From contig CANGJM010000005.1 in NCBI GenBank assembly GCA_947454525.1, forward strand, positions 1-64,000: a stretch of 64,000 nucleotides of DNA, written 5' to 3'. Every line of letters starts with the position of its first letter. Position 1 is the first letter of the stretch. A program made the translations under genes and the position numbers. This stretch comes from Flavobacteriales bacterium. GTDB taxonomy: Bacteria; Bacteroidota; Bacteroidia; Flavobacteriales_D; Crocinitomicaceae. Shown piece after piece: positions 42,830 through 52,104 of the stretch. Below the pieces are notes generated by a model. That model was not told where the DNA came from and did no database searches. It saw nothing but the letters and a program-made list of their open reading frames with translations.

Positions 42830-43642
42830 TTAGATGCGGGAGATTAGTTCTTTCATGATTTGCGTCATTTTCGGCTCTTGTCTACTAGCCACTTCAATCA
42901 CGTCTTGAACGCTCACTTTTTTGATTTTTCCAGGCACGCCTAAATCTGTGATGATGGAAATAGCAAAACATGGAATGCTCATGTGTCGAGCTACGATGAC
43001 TTCTGGGACTGTTGACATTCCCACAGCATCAGCACCAATCACGCGAACGTATTTGTATTCAGATGGCGTTTCCAAGGTTGGACCAGTAAGTCCTGCGTAA
43101 CATCCAACAGAAACTTTGATGGACAATTCTTCTGCAATTGTTTTTGCCATTTGAATCATGGATTCATCGTACGGATCGCTCATATCTGGGAAACGTGGAC
43201 CTAATTCGTCGATGTTTTTTCCAATTAATGGATTTCCGGGGAATAAATTGATGTGGTCATTCATGATCATGATTTCACCTACGGCGAAATCTGGATTCAC
43301 ACCACCGGAAGCATTGCTCACGAAAAGTCGCTCAATGCCTAATAATTTCATCACGCGAACAGGAAAGGTTACTTGTTGTAAATCGTATCCCTCGTAATAG
43401 TGAAAACGTCCCTGCATTGCTACGACATTTTTTCCGCCAAGACGACCAAAAATGAGTTTACCTGAATGACTTTCCACAGTTGACACAGGGAAGTTTGGAA
43501 TCGTTTCGTATGGAATTTCATCCACGATTTCGATTTCTTTCACGAGTCCACCTAGACCCGTTCCTAAAATAATTCCAATCGTTGGTTCAATACTTGTTTT
43601 GGCTTGAATAAATGCCGCTGTTTCTTTAATTGCTTGTAACAT
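42830..43642 (-). CDS. Purine nucleoside phosphorylase (type II, trimeric)
   Basis: A 270-residue purine nucleoside phosphorylase of the trimeric (PNP/MTAP) group, which cleaves inosine and guanosine with phosphate for purine salvage. Motifs: IGIILGTGLGGL with the phosphate-binding loop, VESHSGKLIFGRL, MQGRFHYYEGYDLQQ, SNASGGVNPDFAVGEIM, and the C-terminal ITDLGVPGK. It overlaps the end of lpxK by 17 nt and lies 5 nt before gatB. Confidence 0.94.
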   Translation of the reverse strand: MLQAIKETAAFIQAKTSIEPTIGIILGTGLGGLVKEIEIVDEIPYETIPNFPVSTVESHSGKLIFGRLGGKNVVAMQGRFHYYEGYDLQQVTFPVRVMKLLGIERLFVSNASGGVNPDFAVGEIMIMNDHINLFPGNPLIGKNIDELGPRFPDMSDPYDESMIQMAKTIAEELSIKVSVGCYAGLTGPTLETPSEYKYVRVIGADAVGMSTVPEVIVARHMSIPCFAISIITDLGVPGKIKKVSVQDVIEVASRQEPKMTQIMKELISRI

Positions 43643-44642
43643 AATCTTTTATCATCGAATTAAACGCTTCTTCGTTCTCCATTTTCACGGTAATGGGAAG
43701 AACATACCAAGGATAGGTTTGTCGATCATGTTCAGAGAGAAGTCCTTGGATTTTCACTAGGTCCTTTTCTGTTGTGATGATGGCCATTTCCTTGCTTGCA
43801 AAGGTATCAAATTTTCTGTGAATTTCTTGGATATCTCCTTGTGTAAACGAGTGATGATCACCAAATTTAAGTTCTTCGACTTCATAGCTTTCCATCAAGT
43901 GGTTTTTCAAGGATGTGGACGAGGAGATTCCAGTCACCAATAAGATGGACTTTAGTTGCTTGACGGATGACCCAACCAATTGAAAATCGGCGTATTCGAT
44001 TCGCGAGAAAAAGATCGGTAAATCATAGGATTCATAGCGTTTTCGATGAGTCATCATCTCTTCTTCCGTTAGATTTGGACATTTGGTCAAAATGATCGCA
44101 TCTGCGCGATGAGCGCCTTGTTTGGATTCCCTTAGGTTTCCAGAAGGCAAGTGCCAATCGCTCAAAAATTGATTGTAAAATGGGGTCAAGAGAAGTTGAA
44201 GTCCAGGTTGAACATATCTGTGCTGAAAGGCATCGTCCAAAATTATGGTAGCTGATGGATTGATTTCCTTCATTTTGACAAGCGCATCTTGTCGTTTTTC
44301 GCAGACAAACACATTCGTTTTTGGAGCAAATTTTTGAAAGTAGGAAAGAGGTTCGTCACCTACTGTTGAGGCATCATCTGTGCTATGAACGTGTCGGTAA
44401 CCCTTTGTTTTACGGCCATATCCTCGGCTTAGAATTTGAATGGAATGCTCATTCTGTAAAAGAGAAGTTAAATAGTTGACCATCGGTGTTTTTCCAGATC
44501 CTCCAACGGATAAGTTGCCAACCGATATCGATTTACCTGGAATAATAGTTGAGTTCAGAATACCGACATCAAAGAGGATATTCCGTGTATAAGTGATGAG
44601 CCAATATAAAATCGTAAAGGGAAGTAGTCCGATTTTTCTCAT
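43626..44642 (-). CDS. lpxK: Tetraacyldisaccharide 4'-kinase
   Basis: LpxK phosphorylates the 4' position of the tetraacyldisaccharide to make lipid IVA. It has 338 residues, with an N-terminal membrane-association helix (LLPFTILYWLITYTRNILFD) and the P-loop VGNLSVGGSGKTP (residues 41-53). ILDDAFQHRYVQPGLQLLL and LLPSGNLRES-like sequence (LPSGNLRESKQG) follow. ATG 44642 is chosen over the TTG at 44648, which is part of the promoter element. It is first in the nine-gene operon. Confidence 0.94.
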   Translation of the reverse strand: MRKIGLLPFTILYWLITYTRNILFDVGILNSTIIPGKSISVGNLSVGGSGKTPMVNYLTSLLQNEHSIQILSRGYGRKTKGYRHVHSTDDASTVGDEPLSYFQKFAPKTNVFVCEKRQDALVKMKEINPSATIILDDAFQHRYVQPGLQLLLTPFYNQFLSDWHLPSGNLRESKQGAHRADAIILTKCPNLTEEEMMTHRKRYESYDLPIFFSRIEYADFQLVGSSVKQLKSILLVTGISSSTSLKNHLMESYEVEELKFGDHHSFTQGDIQEIHRKFDTFASKEMAIITTEKDLVKIQGLLSEHDRQTYPWYVLPITVKMENEEAFNSMIKDYVTSN

Positions 44643-44645
44643 CCT

Positions 44646-44653
44646 CAAAGATA
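44646..44653 (-). promoter_or_regulatory. -7 element abutting a leaderless start
   Basis: The minus strand reads TATCTTTG, an exact TAnnTTTG, followed by 3 nt (AGG) and the lpxK ATG. It begins directly after the stop of the DUF4956 gene at 44658 and so starts a new transcript for the nine-gene operon. Confidence 0.6.
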
Positions 44654-44657
44654 CTCT

Positions 44658-45332
44658 TTATTGGTTGTTGTAGTCCGAAAAAGCTTGTTCGTCTGCAAAA
44701 TAATAAATGCGAATTAGAGCGGTATCGTTTAAAAAGTCAATTTTACCGATGTCTACACGGTTGATAGATAAACCTGTTCGTTTCTCTAAATCCGCTTTCA
44801 TTTCGTCGTATTTTTCTGGTGTAATTAAATCGATTCGTTCGTAGTTAATCGTTTTACGCGTTTCGTGTTTCATCAACCATAGGTTTTCTAGAATGAAGGT
44901 CAATAAAACCACGGAAACATTGATGACAGCTACTTCAGAAACACTCAACTCATTTGAGGCAAGTGCATTCACGACACTGATTCCGATGATCATGAACAAG
45001 TAGGTCATTTCCTTGATTTCGATGGCATCTGTTCGGTAGCGAATGATTCCGAAAATCGCGAATAATCCAAGTCCCATTCCCGTATCAATGTCCATTTGCA
45101 TCAATCCAAAACACAGGAAAAATGTGATGGTTCCAATCAGGTAATAGGTGAATAAATAGTCCTTACGCTGTGTTTTAGGGTAATACAAAAAGCGAATTAA
45201 GATGGTTAAAAACAGCAAGTTGATTCCAAGGCGGACAAGTAACACATAAAAGTCATCACTAAACCACGTCAGAGTTGAACTGCTTAATGCAGCTTTTTTT
45301 AGAGGAAGTAGAAAGGAGTTAAATAGCATCAT
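44658..45332 (-). CDS. DUF4956 membrane protein
   Basis: A 224-residue protein with about four transmembrane segments (VLLVRLGINLLFLTILIRFL; YYLIGTITFFLCFGL; GMGLGLFAIFGIIRY; YLFMIIGISVVNAL and VSVVLLTFILENLWL), then a C-terminal soluble domain with ERIDLITPEKYDEM and RTGLSINRVDIGKIDFLND. The GLFAIFGIIRYRTDAIEIKEMTYLF core is diagnostic for DUF4956. In many bacteria this family is paired with a VTC-domain protein, as it is here, with a 14-nt overlap. A channel or polymer-translocation role has been suggested by that pairing only. Confidence 0.88.
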   Translation of the reverse strand: MMLFNSFLLPLKKAALSSSTLTWFSDDFYVLLVRLGINLLFLTILIRFLYYPKTQRKDYLFTYYLIGTITFFLCFGLMQMDIDTGMGLGLFAIFGIIRYRTDAIEIKEMTYLFMIIGISVVNALASNELSVSEVAVINVSVVLLTFILENLWLMKHETRKTINYERIDLITPEKYDEMKADLEKRTGLSINRVDIGKIDFLNDTALIRIYYFADEQAFSDYNNQ

Positions 45333-46077
45333 GGTTTATTTTCTTTAAATAAAGTAATTTTTTCTTAAAACGGTTGAATTTTAATTTGTCCTCGCCGTAA
45401 ATTTCCATGGATCCGAGGCAATATTTGCTTAAGCGATATGGACGAATTCGTTGTTCTTTCATTAACTGATAGAAAACGGAATTTCGATTGAGGTCCTCTT
45501 GCTTTAATTCAGCAATCACGAGTTGTTTGAAGGATTTTTTCACCCCATCTTTTTCAAAAAGAATGTTAAAGTCTAGTGTTAATCGTTCGTTTTCTGTTTT
45601 TGAAACCAAGGTGATTCGCTGAAAGGAATTCCACATGGTTGGCACCAAATTTTTGTTGGCTTGCAGTTCCTTGTGAACAAATGCGAGGTCACTTTCTGGA
45701 AGCACTTCATTAAATTGATCTGTGACGATTCGTTTCTTGTCTGTTCGACCTTTAATTTTATGTTTAACTTCTAAAAAGAACAGATTTGATTCAACATATT
45801 TCCGAATGCGCACCTTAAAACGATTTCCTTTTGAATTGTGATGATCTTTAAAGAATGAAAATCGTTCATCATCAAAATATAGGCTTTCATAATGAGGGGT
45901 GGTAGTCTCCTCCACCGTCAAAACGTGATAAAAATCACAGAGTGAAGGTAAGAGTGTATCTAATTCAGTGAGAGTGAATGCGAATTTTGTATCCACACGA
46001 TTCATCAACTTTACACGTTCCATTTCTTGCAAAGAAATAGGGCTAAATGATTGAAGTAGTTCGTGGATCAGGTTCAT
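45319..46077 (-). CDS. VTC-domain protein (polyphosphate-polymerase-like)
   Basis: A 252-residue triphosphate-tunnel-type protein of the VTC family. Tunnel residues are well placed: RVDTKF near residue 27-32, FKVRIRKY (basic, around 88-95), the E-x-K pair in FLEVKHKIKG (about 102-110), RTDKKRIV, RITLVSKTENERLTLDFNI and the C-terminal VIAELKQE. Yeast Vtc4 makes polyphosphate from ATP with this fold; bacterial homologues are less well studied. ATG 46077 is preferred because the -7 element at 46089-46096 lies upstream of it; ATG 46113 and 46179 are in frame but would sit in or before the promoter. Confidence 0.85.
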   Translation of the reverse strand: MNLIHELLQSFSPISLQEMERVKLMNRVDTKFAFTLTELDTLLPSLCDFYHVLTVEETTTPHYESLYFDDERFSFFKDHHNSKGNRFKVRIRKYVESNLFFLEVKHKIKGRTDKKRIVTDQFNEVLPESDLAFVHKELQANKNLVPTMWNSFQRITLVSKTENERLTLDFNILFEKDGVKKSFKQLVIAELKQEDLNRNSVFYQLMKEQRIRPYRLSKYCLGSMEIYGEDKLKFNRFKKKLLYLKKINHDAI

Positions 46078-46088
46078 ATATGTTAAGT

Positions 46089-46096
46089 CAAAGTTA
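46089..46096 (-). promoter_or_regulatory. -7 element of the VTC-DUF4956 operon
   Basis: The minus strand reads TAACTTTG, an exact consensus match, 11 nt before the ATG at 46077. Confidence 0.55.
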
Positions 46097-46156
46097 ACAA
46101 AATTTGTTTTCATTTCTAGCTTAGGATGTCGATTATCAGGAATACTTGTTTCTTCA

Positions 46157-46187
46157 TTGAAAAGTTTTTCATGTTTCACTACTTTTG
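46157..46187 (+). promoter_or_regulatory. Promoter of purT, abutting the start codon
   Basis: TTG (46157-46159), a 20-nt spacer and TACTTTTG (46180-46187), followed by 4 nt and the ATG at 46192. This is the best -33/-7 pair among the leaderless-type promoters. Confidence 0.65.
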
Positions 46188-46191
46188 TTCT

Positions 46192-47352
46192 ATGAATAAA
46201 AAGATCCTACTATTGGGTTCTGGTGAACTCGGAAAAGAATTTGTTATCGCATGTCAACGTTATGGTCAACACGTGATTGCTGTAGATAGTTACATTGGTG
46301 CTCCTGCCATGCAAGTTGCGGATGACTATGAAGTCATTAACATGTTGGACGGTGCGGAACTTGATCGCATTGTAGCGAAACATCAACCAGACCTTATTGT
46401 TCCTGAAATTGAAGCGATTCGAACGGAACGTTTCTATGATTACGAGCAACAAGGGATTCAAGTGGTACCAAGCGCTAAAGCGGCAAATTTCACGATGAAC
46501 CGCAAAGCGATTCGCGATTTAGCATCGAAAGATGTCGGTGTCCGCACAGCAACATATCGTTACGCAACAAGTTTTGAAGAACTTGCTGCTGGTGTGGAAG
46601 TGTGTGGAATTCCTTGCGTGGTTAAACCACTTATGTCCAGTTCAGGAAAAGGTCAATCGGTGATTAAATCTCCAGAAGATATTCAAAAAGCGTGGGACTA
46701 CGCCATGGAAGGTTCTCGTGGTGATTTGAAAGAAGTCATCGTCGAAGGATTTATCGATTTCGATTATGAAATCACGCTTTTAACAGTGACACAGAAAAAT
46801 GGCGAAACCTTGTTTTGTCCACCAATTGGACACCGTCAAGAACGTGGTGATTACCAAGAAAGTTGGCAACCAATGCCGATGAATACAGAGCACCTTGCAG
46901 AAGCGCAAGAAATGGCGGCAAAAGTCACTTCCGCTCTCGGTGGAGCTGGAATTTGGGGTGTGGAATTTTTCATCACAAAAGAGGGAGCCTATTTCTCTGA
47001 GTTATCTCCTCGTCCACACGACACTGGAATGGTGACACTTGCTGGAACTCAAAACTTATCAGAATTCGAATTGCACGCTAGAGCTATTTTAGGATTACCC
47101 ATTCCAAAAATTGAACACCTTCAAAATGGAGCAAGTGCGGTTATCTTAGCTTCAGAGTCTTCTGATCAAGCGCCACAATTTGTTGGACTTGAAAATGCGT
47201 TGTCCCTCGAAAACACGGAAGTACGCATCTTTGGTAAACCAACAACAAGACCTTATCGACGCATGGCTGTGGCACTCGCTTTTGGCACAGAATCTGTTGA
47301 AGACTTAGTCGAAAAAGCGAAATTAACCGCAGCTAAAATCCAAGTAAAATGA
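46192..47352 (+). CDS. purT: Formate-dependent phosphoribosylglycinamide formyltransferase 2
   Basis: PurT makes formyl-GAR from GAR, formate and ATP, an alternative to PurN in purine synthesis. It has 386 residues. The N-terminal part begins [20 protein letters not shown]. The ATP-grasp region has [16 protein letters not shown], and the metal/substrate segment is [15 protein letters not shown]. The C-terminus has [19 protein letters not shown]. The 22 codons open upstream are excluded by the promoter position. Its stop overlaps the M61 gene by 4 nt (ATGA). Confidence 0.97.
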   Translation: MNKKILLLGSGELGKEFVIACQRYGQHVIAVDSYIGAPAMQVADDYEVINMLDGAELDRIVAKHQPDLIVPEIEAIRTERFYDYEQQGIQVVPSAKAANFTMNRKAIRDLASKDVGVRTATYRYATSFEELAAGVEVCGIPCVVKPLMSSSGKGQSVIKSPEDIQKAWDYAMEGSRGDLKEVIVEGFIDFDYEITLLTVTQKNGETLFCPPIGHRQERGDYQESWQPMPMNTEHLAEAQEMAAKVTSALGGAGIWGVEFFITKEGAYFSELSPRPHDTGMVTLAGTQNLSEFELHARAILGLPIPKIEHLQNGASAVILASESSDQAPQFVGLENALSLENTEVRIFGKPTTRPYRRMAVALAFGTESVEDLVEKAKLTAAKIQVK

Positions 47353-49112
47353 AACATTTCTTCCTCCTTTTAATGTGCATTCCATTAAGTTCTTTTGGAA
47401 TGTCTATTTCGTATGAACTTCGAATGCCCAAACCTCAAAATCACTATTTCGAGGTACAAATGAATATTGCCGATAACGACGATAAACAAATTGAAGTGAA
47501 GATGCCCGTGTGGACACCAGGTTCATATTTGGTACGTGAGTTCTCGAAAAACGTCAATTTAGTGAAGGCATTCACTAAGGAAGGTAAAGCGCTTAAAGTT
47601 TCCAAAAAATCCAAAAATGCATGGTTGATTGATGCTGGAAATGAAAAGAACATTCAAGTGAAATATGAAGTGTATTCCTTTGAAGTTTCGGTGCGCACTC
47701 CATTTTTAGATTTAAGTCATGGTTTCGTGAGTGGTTCAGGTGTTTTTATGTACGTTGAAAAAGCCAAAAACCTAGCAGGATCAGTAACCGTGTTTCCACA
47801 TGAATCGTTTAAGCGAATTTCTACTTCTTTGCCTTTAGATCAGACAGCAAAAGGTGCTGGACAACGCTTTACCTTTGAAAACTACGATCAATTGGTAGAT
47901 TGTCCGATGGAAATTGGAAACCAAGAAATCTTTGAATTTTCTGCGGCGGGTGTCTTGCACACGGTAGCCATGTACGGTGATGCCAACTACAACGTCGAGC
48001 AACTCAAAAAAGACATGCCGAAAATTGTCGAGGCAGAAACAGCGGTCATTGGAAAAAATCCAAATAAGACGTATACGTTTATTGTGCACAATGTGGTCGA
48101 TGGACAAGGCGGACTCGAACACATGAATTCAACTGTCTTGAGTGTGAACCGTTGGACCTACGCAGGAAAACAATATGTTGATTTTCTGAATTTGGTTGCA
48201 CACGAATATTTCCATTTATGGAACGTGAAACGCATTCGTCCAATTGAATTAGGTCCCTTCAATTACGACGAGGAGAATTATACAACTTTGCTTTGGGTGA
48301 TGGAAGGATTTACCTCCTACTACGACGAACTAATTCTTCGTCGAACTGGCTTTTACACAGAGGAAGAGTTCTTGGCGAAATTGCAATCCTCCATTAATTA
48401 TGTGGAAGGATCTCCAGGTTCACGTGTTCAACCCGTTGCACATGCAAGTTTTGATGCTTGGGTTAAGGCATATCGTCCAAATGAAAACAGTTCTAACACC
48501 AGTATGACGTATTATTCGCGTGGTTCAGTTCTCGCTTCTGTCATTGATGCAATGATTGTTGCCGATTCAGATGGTAAAAAATGCTTGGATCATTTCATGC
48601 AACAGCTGTATACTACGTATTACGAAGGATTAAAACGTGGATTTTCGGAAGCAGAATTCAAAGCGGAATTGTCCAAATTCGTTGGTAAAAACATGGACGA
48701 TTTCTTCGCGAAATATGTGGACGGTACGGAAATCATTCCGTATAAAGATTTTTATGGTCCGGTGGGATTAAACGTTCAGGATGTTACGACCAACAATCCA
48801 TCTTTTGGCGCTAACGTGCGAGAAGAAGGAGGGAAGGTGATTGTGAAATCAGTACGCTTTGGATCGAGTGCTGAAGAGGCTGGAATCAGTGTAGGTGATG
48901 AAATCGTTGGATGTAACGCCTACCGTGTTGATCAGTCTATGTTCGAAGGTATGATGAGTGGAATGGGAAACATGGAAACATGTGATTTATTGATCGCAAG
49001 AGAGGAAAAATTGTTCTCTGTTCATGTGACCATTCGTCCGTACAAAAAACCACAATTTTTATTGACTAAATCGACATCGAATGAAAAACGCCTTCATTAT
49101 TGGCTTCGTTAA
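47349..49112 (+). CDS. M61 family metallopeptidase with PDZ domain
   Basis: A 587-residue exported peptidase of the glycyl-aminopeptidase (M61) family. Signal peptide: [17 protein letters not shown]. The N-terminal beta domain ([37 protein letters not shown]) is typical. The gluzincin site is HEYFHLWN (His285, Glu286, His289), with the third ligand Glu319 in [15 protein letters not shown] domain (about residues 490-570) ends the protein. It should act in the periplasm or at the surface. It overlaps purT by 4 nt and the following gene by 32 nt. Confidence 0.93.
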   Translation: MKHFFLLLMCIPLSSFGMSISYELRMPKPQNHYFEVQMNIADNDDKQIEVKMPVWTPGSYLVREFSKNVNLVKAFTKEGKALKVSKKSKNAWLIDAGNEKNIQVKYEVYSFEVSVRTPFLDLSHGFVSGSGVFMYVEKAKNLAGSVTVFPHESFKRISTSLPLDQTAKGAGQRFTFENYDQLVDCPMEIGNQEIFEFSAAGVLHTVAMYGDANYNVEQLKKDMPKIVEAETAVIGKNPNKTYTFIVHNVVDGQGGLEHMNSTVLSVNRWTYAGKQYVDFLNLVAHEYFHLWNVKRIRPIELGPFNYDEENYTTLLWVMEGFTSYYDELILRRTGFYTEEEFLAKLQSSINYVEGSPGSRVQPVAHASFDAWVKAYRPNENSSNTSMTYYSRGSVLASVIDAMIVADSDGKKCLDHFMQQLYTTYYEGLKRGFSEAEFKAELSKFVGKNMDDFFAKYVDGTEIIPYKDFYGPVGLNVQDVTTNNPSFGANVREEGGKVIVKSVRFGSSAEEAGISVGDEIVGCNAYRVDQSMFEGMMSGMGNMETCDLLIAREEKLFSVHVTIRPYKKPQFLLTKSTSNEKRLHYWLR

Positions 49113-50373
49113 TTTTTGGATTCTAGGTTCAACCATTTCATTTGGACAAAGTCAATTTAAAAATGTACAGATTCCACCCGTTAAAACCTCCTATGCGTTT
49201 AACGAATGTGAACCATCCATTGCGATCAATCCGCGCAATACGAATCAAATTGCTGCTGGATCTGTACTAAAAGGTTATCATTACTCTGTTGATGGCGGAC
49301 TTACTTGGACCAGTAAAAAAATGTCAAGTCCGTATGGTGTGTATGGTGATCCCGTTTTACAATTTGACCAACTTGGACGCTTATACTATTTTCATTTAGC
49401 GGATTACTCGAAAGGGACACATTTGGATCGTATTGTTTGTCAAACGTCTAATACCGTTTTAGGGAAATTTACTTCAGGAACATTTCCGGCTACGAATGGA
49501 ACGAAAGTTCAGGATAAACATTGGGTAGTTATTGATCCGAAAACGAATGTATTGTACATGACTTGGACACAATTCGATGCCTATGATTCCGCGGATCCAA
49601 AAGACACCTCGATTATCGTTTTCTCGAAATCTCTTGATCGTGGAAAATCATGGACAACTCCGAAACGTATTTCCAAATTTGGTGGTGACTGCCTGGACGG
49701 TGATAATACGGTCGAAGGTGCTGTTCCTGCTTTGGGTCCGAATGGAGAAATTTACGTAACATGGACAGGTCCAAAAGGTCTCATGTTTCAAAAATCAACA
49801 GATGGCGGTTCAACATGGATGAAAGAAGAAAAACATTTGTCCAAGCAAGTAGGTGGATGGGATTTGCAAATCCCGGGATTCTATCGTGCCAATGGATTAC
49901 CATTTTTGATGTCCGATATGAGCAATGGTCCAAATCGTGGAAACTTGTACTTGAACTGGTGCGACCAACGAAATGGCGATGATAATACAGATGTTTGGTT
50001 GCTGAAATCAACAGATGGCGGTGAATCTTGGTCAGAGCCGATAAAGGTCAACCAAGATCAAACCAAAACCCATCAGTTTTTAACCACGATGAGTATTGAC
50101 CAGTCGAATGGAAACTTACATTTTGTTTATTACGACCGTCGAAAATACACGGGAAATGCCACAGATGTTGTTTGGGCAACGAGTTCCGACGGCGGAGTGA
50201 GTTTCAAAGAAGAAACGATTTCCCAAAAACCATTTACGCCGAGCAACAGAGTTTTCTTTGGAGATTATTTGGGTATTTCGGCAGTGAATGGACATGTTCG
50301 TCCAATTTGGCCGAGAATGGATGAAGGAAAAATTACCCTTTGGACTGCGCTTATTGATCCAATCAAACAATGA
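49081..50373 (+). CDS. Exported Asp-box (BNR/sialidase-fold) protein
   Basis: A 430-residue protein with a signal peptide ([23 protein letters not shown]) and a beta-propeller marked by five Asp-boxes: SVDGGLTWTSKK, SLDRGKSWTTPK, STDGGSTWMKEE, STDGGESWSEPI and SSDGGVSFKEE. The fold is that of sialidases, but I do not see the arginine triad and FRIP motif needed for sialidase activity, so calling it a sialidase would be unsafe. It starts inside the M61 gene (32-nt overlap, different frame) and has a 4-nt overlap with ung. Confidence 0.82.
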   Translation: MKNAFIIGFVNFWILGSTISFGQSQFKNVQIPPVKTSYAFNECEPSIAINPRNTNQIAAGSVLKGYHYSVDGGLTWTSKKMSSPYGVYGDPVLQFDQLGRLYYFHLADYSKGTHLDRIVCQTSNTVLGKFTSGTFPATNGTKVQDKHWVVIDPKTNVLYMTWTQFDAYDSADPKDTSIIVFSKSLDRGKSWTTPKRISKFGGDCLDGDNTVEGAVPALGPNGEIYVTWTGPKGLMFQKSTDGGSTWMKEEKHLSKQVGGWDLQIPGFYRANGLPFLMSDMSNGPNRGNLYLNWCDQRNGDDNTDVWLLKSTDGGESWSEPIKVNQDQTKTHQFLTTMSIDQSNGNLHFVYYDRRKYTGNATDVVWATSSDGGVSFKEETISQKPFTPSNRVFFGDYLGISAVNGHVRPIWPRMDEGKITLWTALIDPIKQ

Positions 50374-51053
50374 CAACGGAAATGAGTATTGCCATACATG
50401 ATTCTTGGAAAGTAGTGCTGGAAAGTGAGTTTCAACAAGCTTACTTTTCGAACTTAACCGAACAAGTTCGCCTGGCATACATTGAACACAAAGGAAGTGT
50501 TTTCCCGAAGGGATCTCAGATTTTTCGTGCCTTTGATTTATGTCCATTTGATCAGCTGAAAGTTGTGATTTTAGGACAAGACCCTTATCCAACGAAAGGA
50601 CATGCACACGGACTCTGTTTTTCAGTGGAACCAGAAGTCAAGCCTTTTCCAAAGAGTTTATTGAATATTTTCAAAGAAATTCAGTTGGATTTAGGTATCC
50701 CAATGCCCGAAAACGGCAACCTTGCCCGTTGGGCAGAACAAGGGGTATTGTTACTGAATTCATCCTTGACCGTAGAAGAGGGGAAACCTGATTCACACAA
50801 AGGATTTGGTTGGGAAAAGTTCACAGATGCGGTGATTCAAACAATAAATGAACAAAAAACAGGAATTGTTTTCATTTTATGGGGAGCGAAAGCCATTTCG
50901 AAGGAATCCTACATTGATCATTCGAAGCACCTCATTTTGAAGTCGGTGCATCCATCACCACTGTCAGCACACCGTGGATTTTTTGGTTGCAAGCATTTCA
51001 GTAAAACAAATGAATTCTTGCGCATGATGGAACAAAGTGAAATTCAATGGTAA
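50370..51053 (+). CDS. ung: Uracil-DNA glycosylase
   Basis: Family 1 Ung removes uracil from DNA to start base-excision repair. It has 227 residues. The catalytic water-activating loop is [19 protein letters not shown] (Asp71), the Ser/Pro loop is [34 protein letters not shown] binds uracil, and [19 protein letters not shown] is the Leu/His loop. It is last in the purT operon. The frame overlaps the upstream gene by 4 nt; an alternative ATG lies four codons inside. Confidence 0.96.
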   Translation: MTTEMSIAIHDSWKVVLESEFQQAYFSNLTEQVRLAYIEHKGSVFPKGSQIFRAFDLCPFDQLKVVILGQDPYPTKGHAHGLCFSVEPEVKPFPKSLLNIFKEIQLDLGIPMPENGNLARWAEQGVLLLNSSLTVEEGKPDSHKGFGWEKFTDAVIQTINEQKTGIVFILWGAKAISKESYIDHSKHLILKSVHPSPLSAHRGFFGCKHFSKTNEFLRMMEQSEIQW

Positions 51054-51058
51054 TTCCC

Positions 51059-51066
51059 TAACTTTG
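51059..51066 (+). promoter_or_regulatory. -7 element abutting a leaderless start
   Basis: TAACTTTG, an exact TAnnTTTG, followed by 6 nt and the hemE ATG at 51073. It lies between the ung stop and hemE. No -33 TTG at the right distance. Confidence 0.55.
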
Positions 51067-51072
51067 CACGCG

Positions 51073-52104
51073 ATGAACTTACAGAACGATTTATTTTTAA
51101 GAGCAGCAAGAGGAGAGCAAATCGAACGTTATCCCGTTTGGTTAATGCGTCAGGCTGGAAGAATTTTACCAGAGTATAGAGCGGTTAGAGCGAAACTATC
51201 TGGATTTAAAGAATTGGTAGAGACACCTGAATTTGCTTCAGAGGTAACGATACAACCCGTTGACTTACTCGGAGTTGATGCTGCAATTATCTTCTCGGAT
51301 ATTTTGGTGGTTCCAGAAGCAATGGGACTAACCTATGAAATGATTGAGCAGAAAGGACCATGGTTTGAAAAAACCATTCGTTCTCGTGAGCAGTTGTCGT
51401 TCATCGATCGCAACATTGACGTACAGGATCGTTTGTCCTATGTGATGGAAGCGATTCGATTGACGAAACGCGACCTAGCCGGACGCGTTCCATTAATTGG
51501 ATTTGCTGGAGCACCTTGGACCATCCTTTGTTACATGGTGGAAGGAAAAGGTTCTAAAACCTTTTCGGAGTCTCGTAAAATGTTGTACACACAACCTGAT
51601 TTAGCGCACGAACTGCTACAAGAAATTACCAATGTGACCATTGCTTATTTAAAAGCGCAAATCGAAGCAGGTGCGGATGCCCTTCAATTATTCGATTCAT
51701 GGGCCGGAATTTTAGGCGATGATCAATACGAAGAATTTGGTATCAAGTACATTCGTCAGATTACAGAAGCGATTTCCAACGTTCCGTTTACCGTCTTTTC
51801 GAAAGGAGCAATTAGTTCATTGCCAAGTTTAGCGACGCTTCCATGTACGACCCTTGGTTTAGATTGGAACATGTCAGTCGATGTGGCACGAACTTTGGTT
51901 CAGGAAACAAAGACATTACAAGGTAATTTAGATCCTTGTGTGTTGTATGGCTCGAACGATTTAATTGAAAAGGAAACAAGAAAATTGTTAAAATCATTTA
52001 AAAGTCAAAGACATATTGTAAATTTGGGTCACGGGGTGTATCCCGATATTGACCCAGAAAAAGTAAAAGTTTTTATAAATACAGTGAAAAGTTATGAAAT
52101 TTAA
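51073..52104 (+). CDS. hemE: Uroporphyrinogen decarboxylase
   Basis: HemE removes four carboxyl groups from uroporphyrinogen III to give coproporphyrinogen III in haem synthesis. It has 343 residues. The N-terminal signature [16 protein letters not shown] is intact, then [40 protein letters not shown], and the C-terminal [15 protein letters not shown]. The ATG at 51073 fits the family N-terminus; the 12 codons open upstream cross the promoter element and the ung stop. It overlaps the OmpA gene by 11 nt. Confidence 0.97.
   Translation: MNLQNDLFLRAARGEQIERYPVWLMRQAGRILPEYRAVRAKLSGFKELVETPEFASEVTIQPVDLLGVDAAIIFSDILVVPEAMGLTYEMIEQKGPWFEKTIRSREQLSFIDRNIDVQDRLSYVMEAIRLTKRDLAGRVPLIGFAGAPWTILCYMVEGKGSKTFSESRKMLYTQPDLAHELLQEITNVTIAYLKAQIEAGADALQLFDSWAGILGDDQYEEFGIKYIRQITEAISNVPFTVFSKGAISSLPSLATLPCTTLGLDWNMSVDVARTLVQETKTLQGNLDPCVLYGSNDLIEKETRKLLKSFKSQRHIVNLGHGVYPDIDPEKVKVFINTVKSYEI

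Noticed and set aside
49081-49112. A possible frameshift joining the M61 peptidase and the Asp-box protein
   Set aside because: The peptidase has a complete PDZ end and the propeller has its own signal peptide, so they are two intact overlapping genes.
49081-50373. Annotation as exo-alpha-sialidase
   Set aside because: Asp-boxes alone show the fold; the catalytic arginines and the FRIP motif were not seen.
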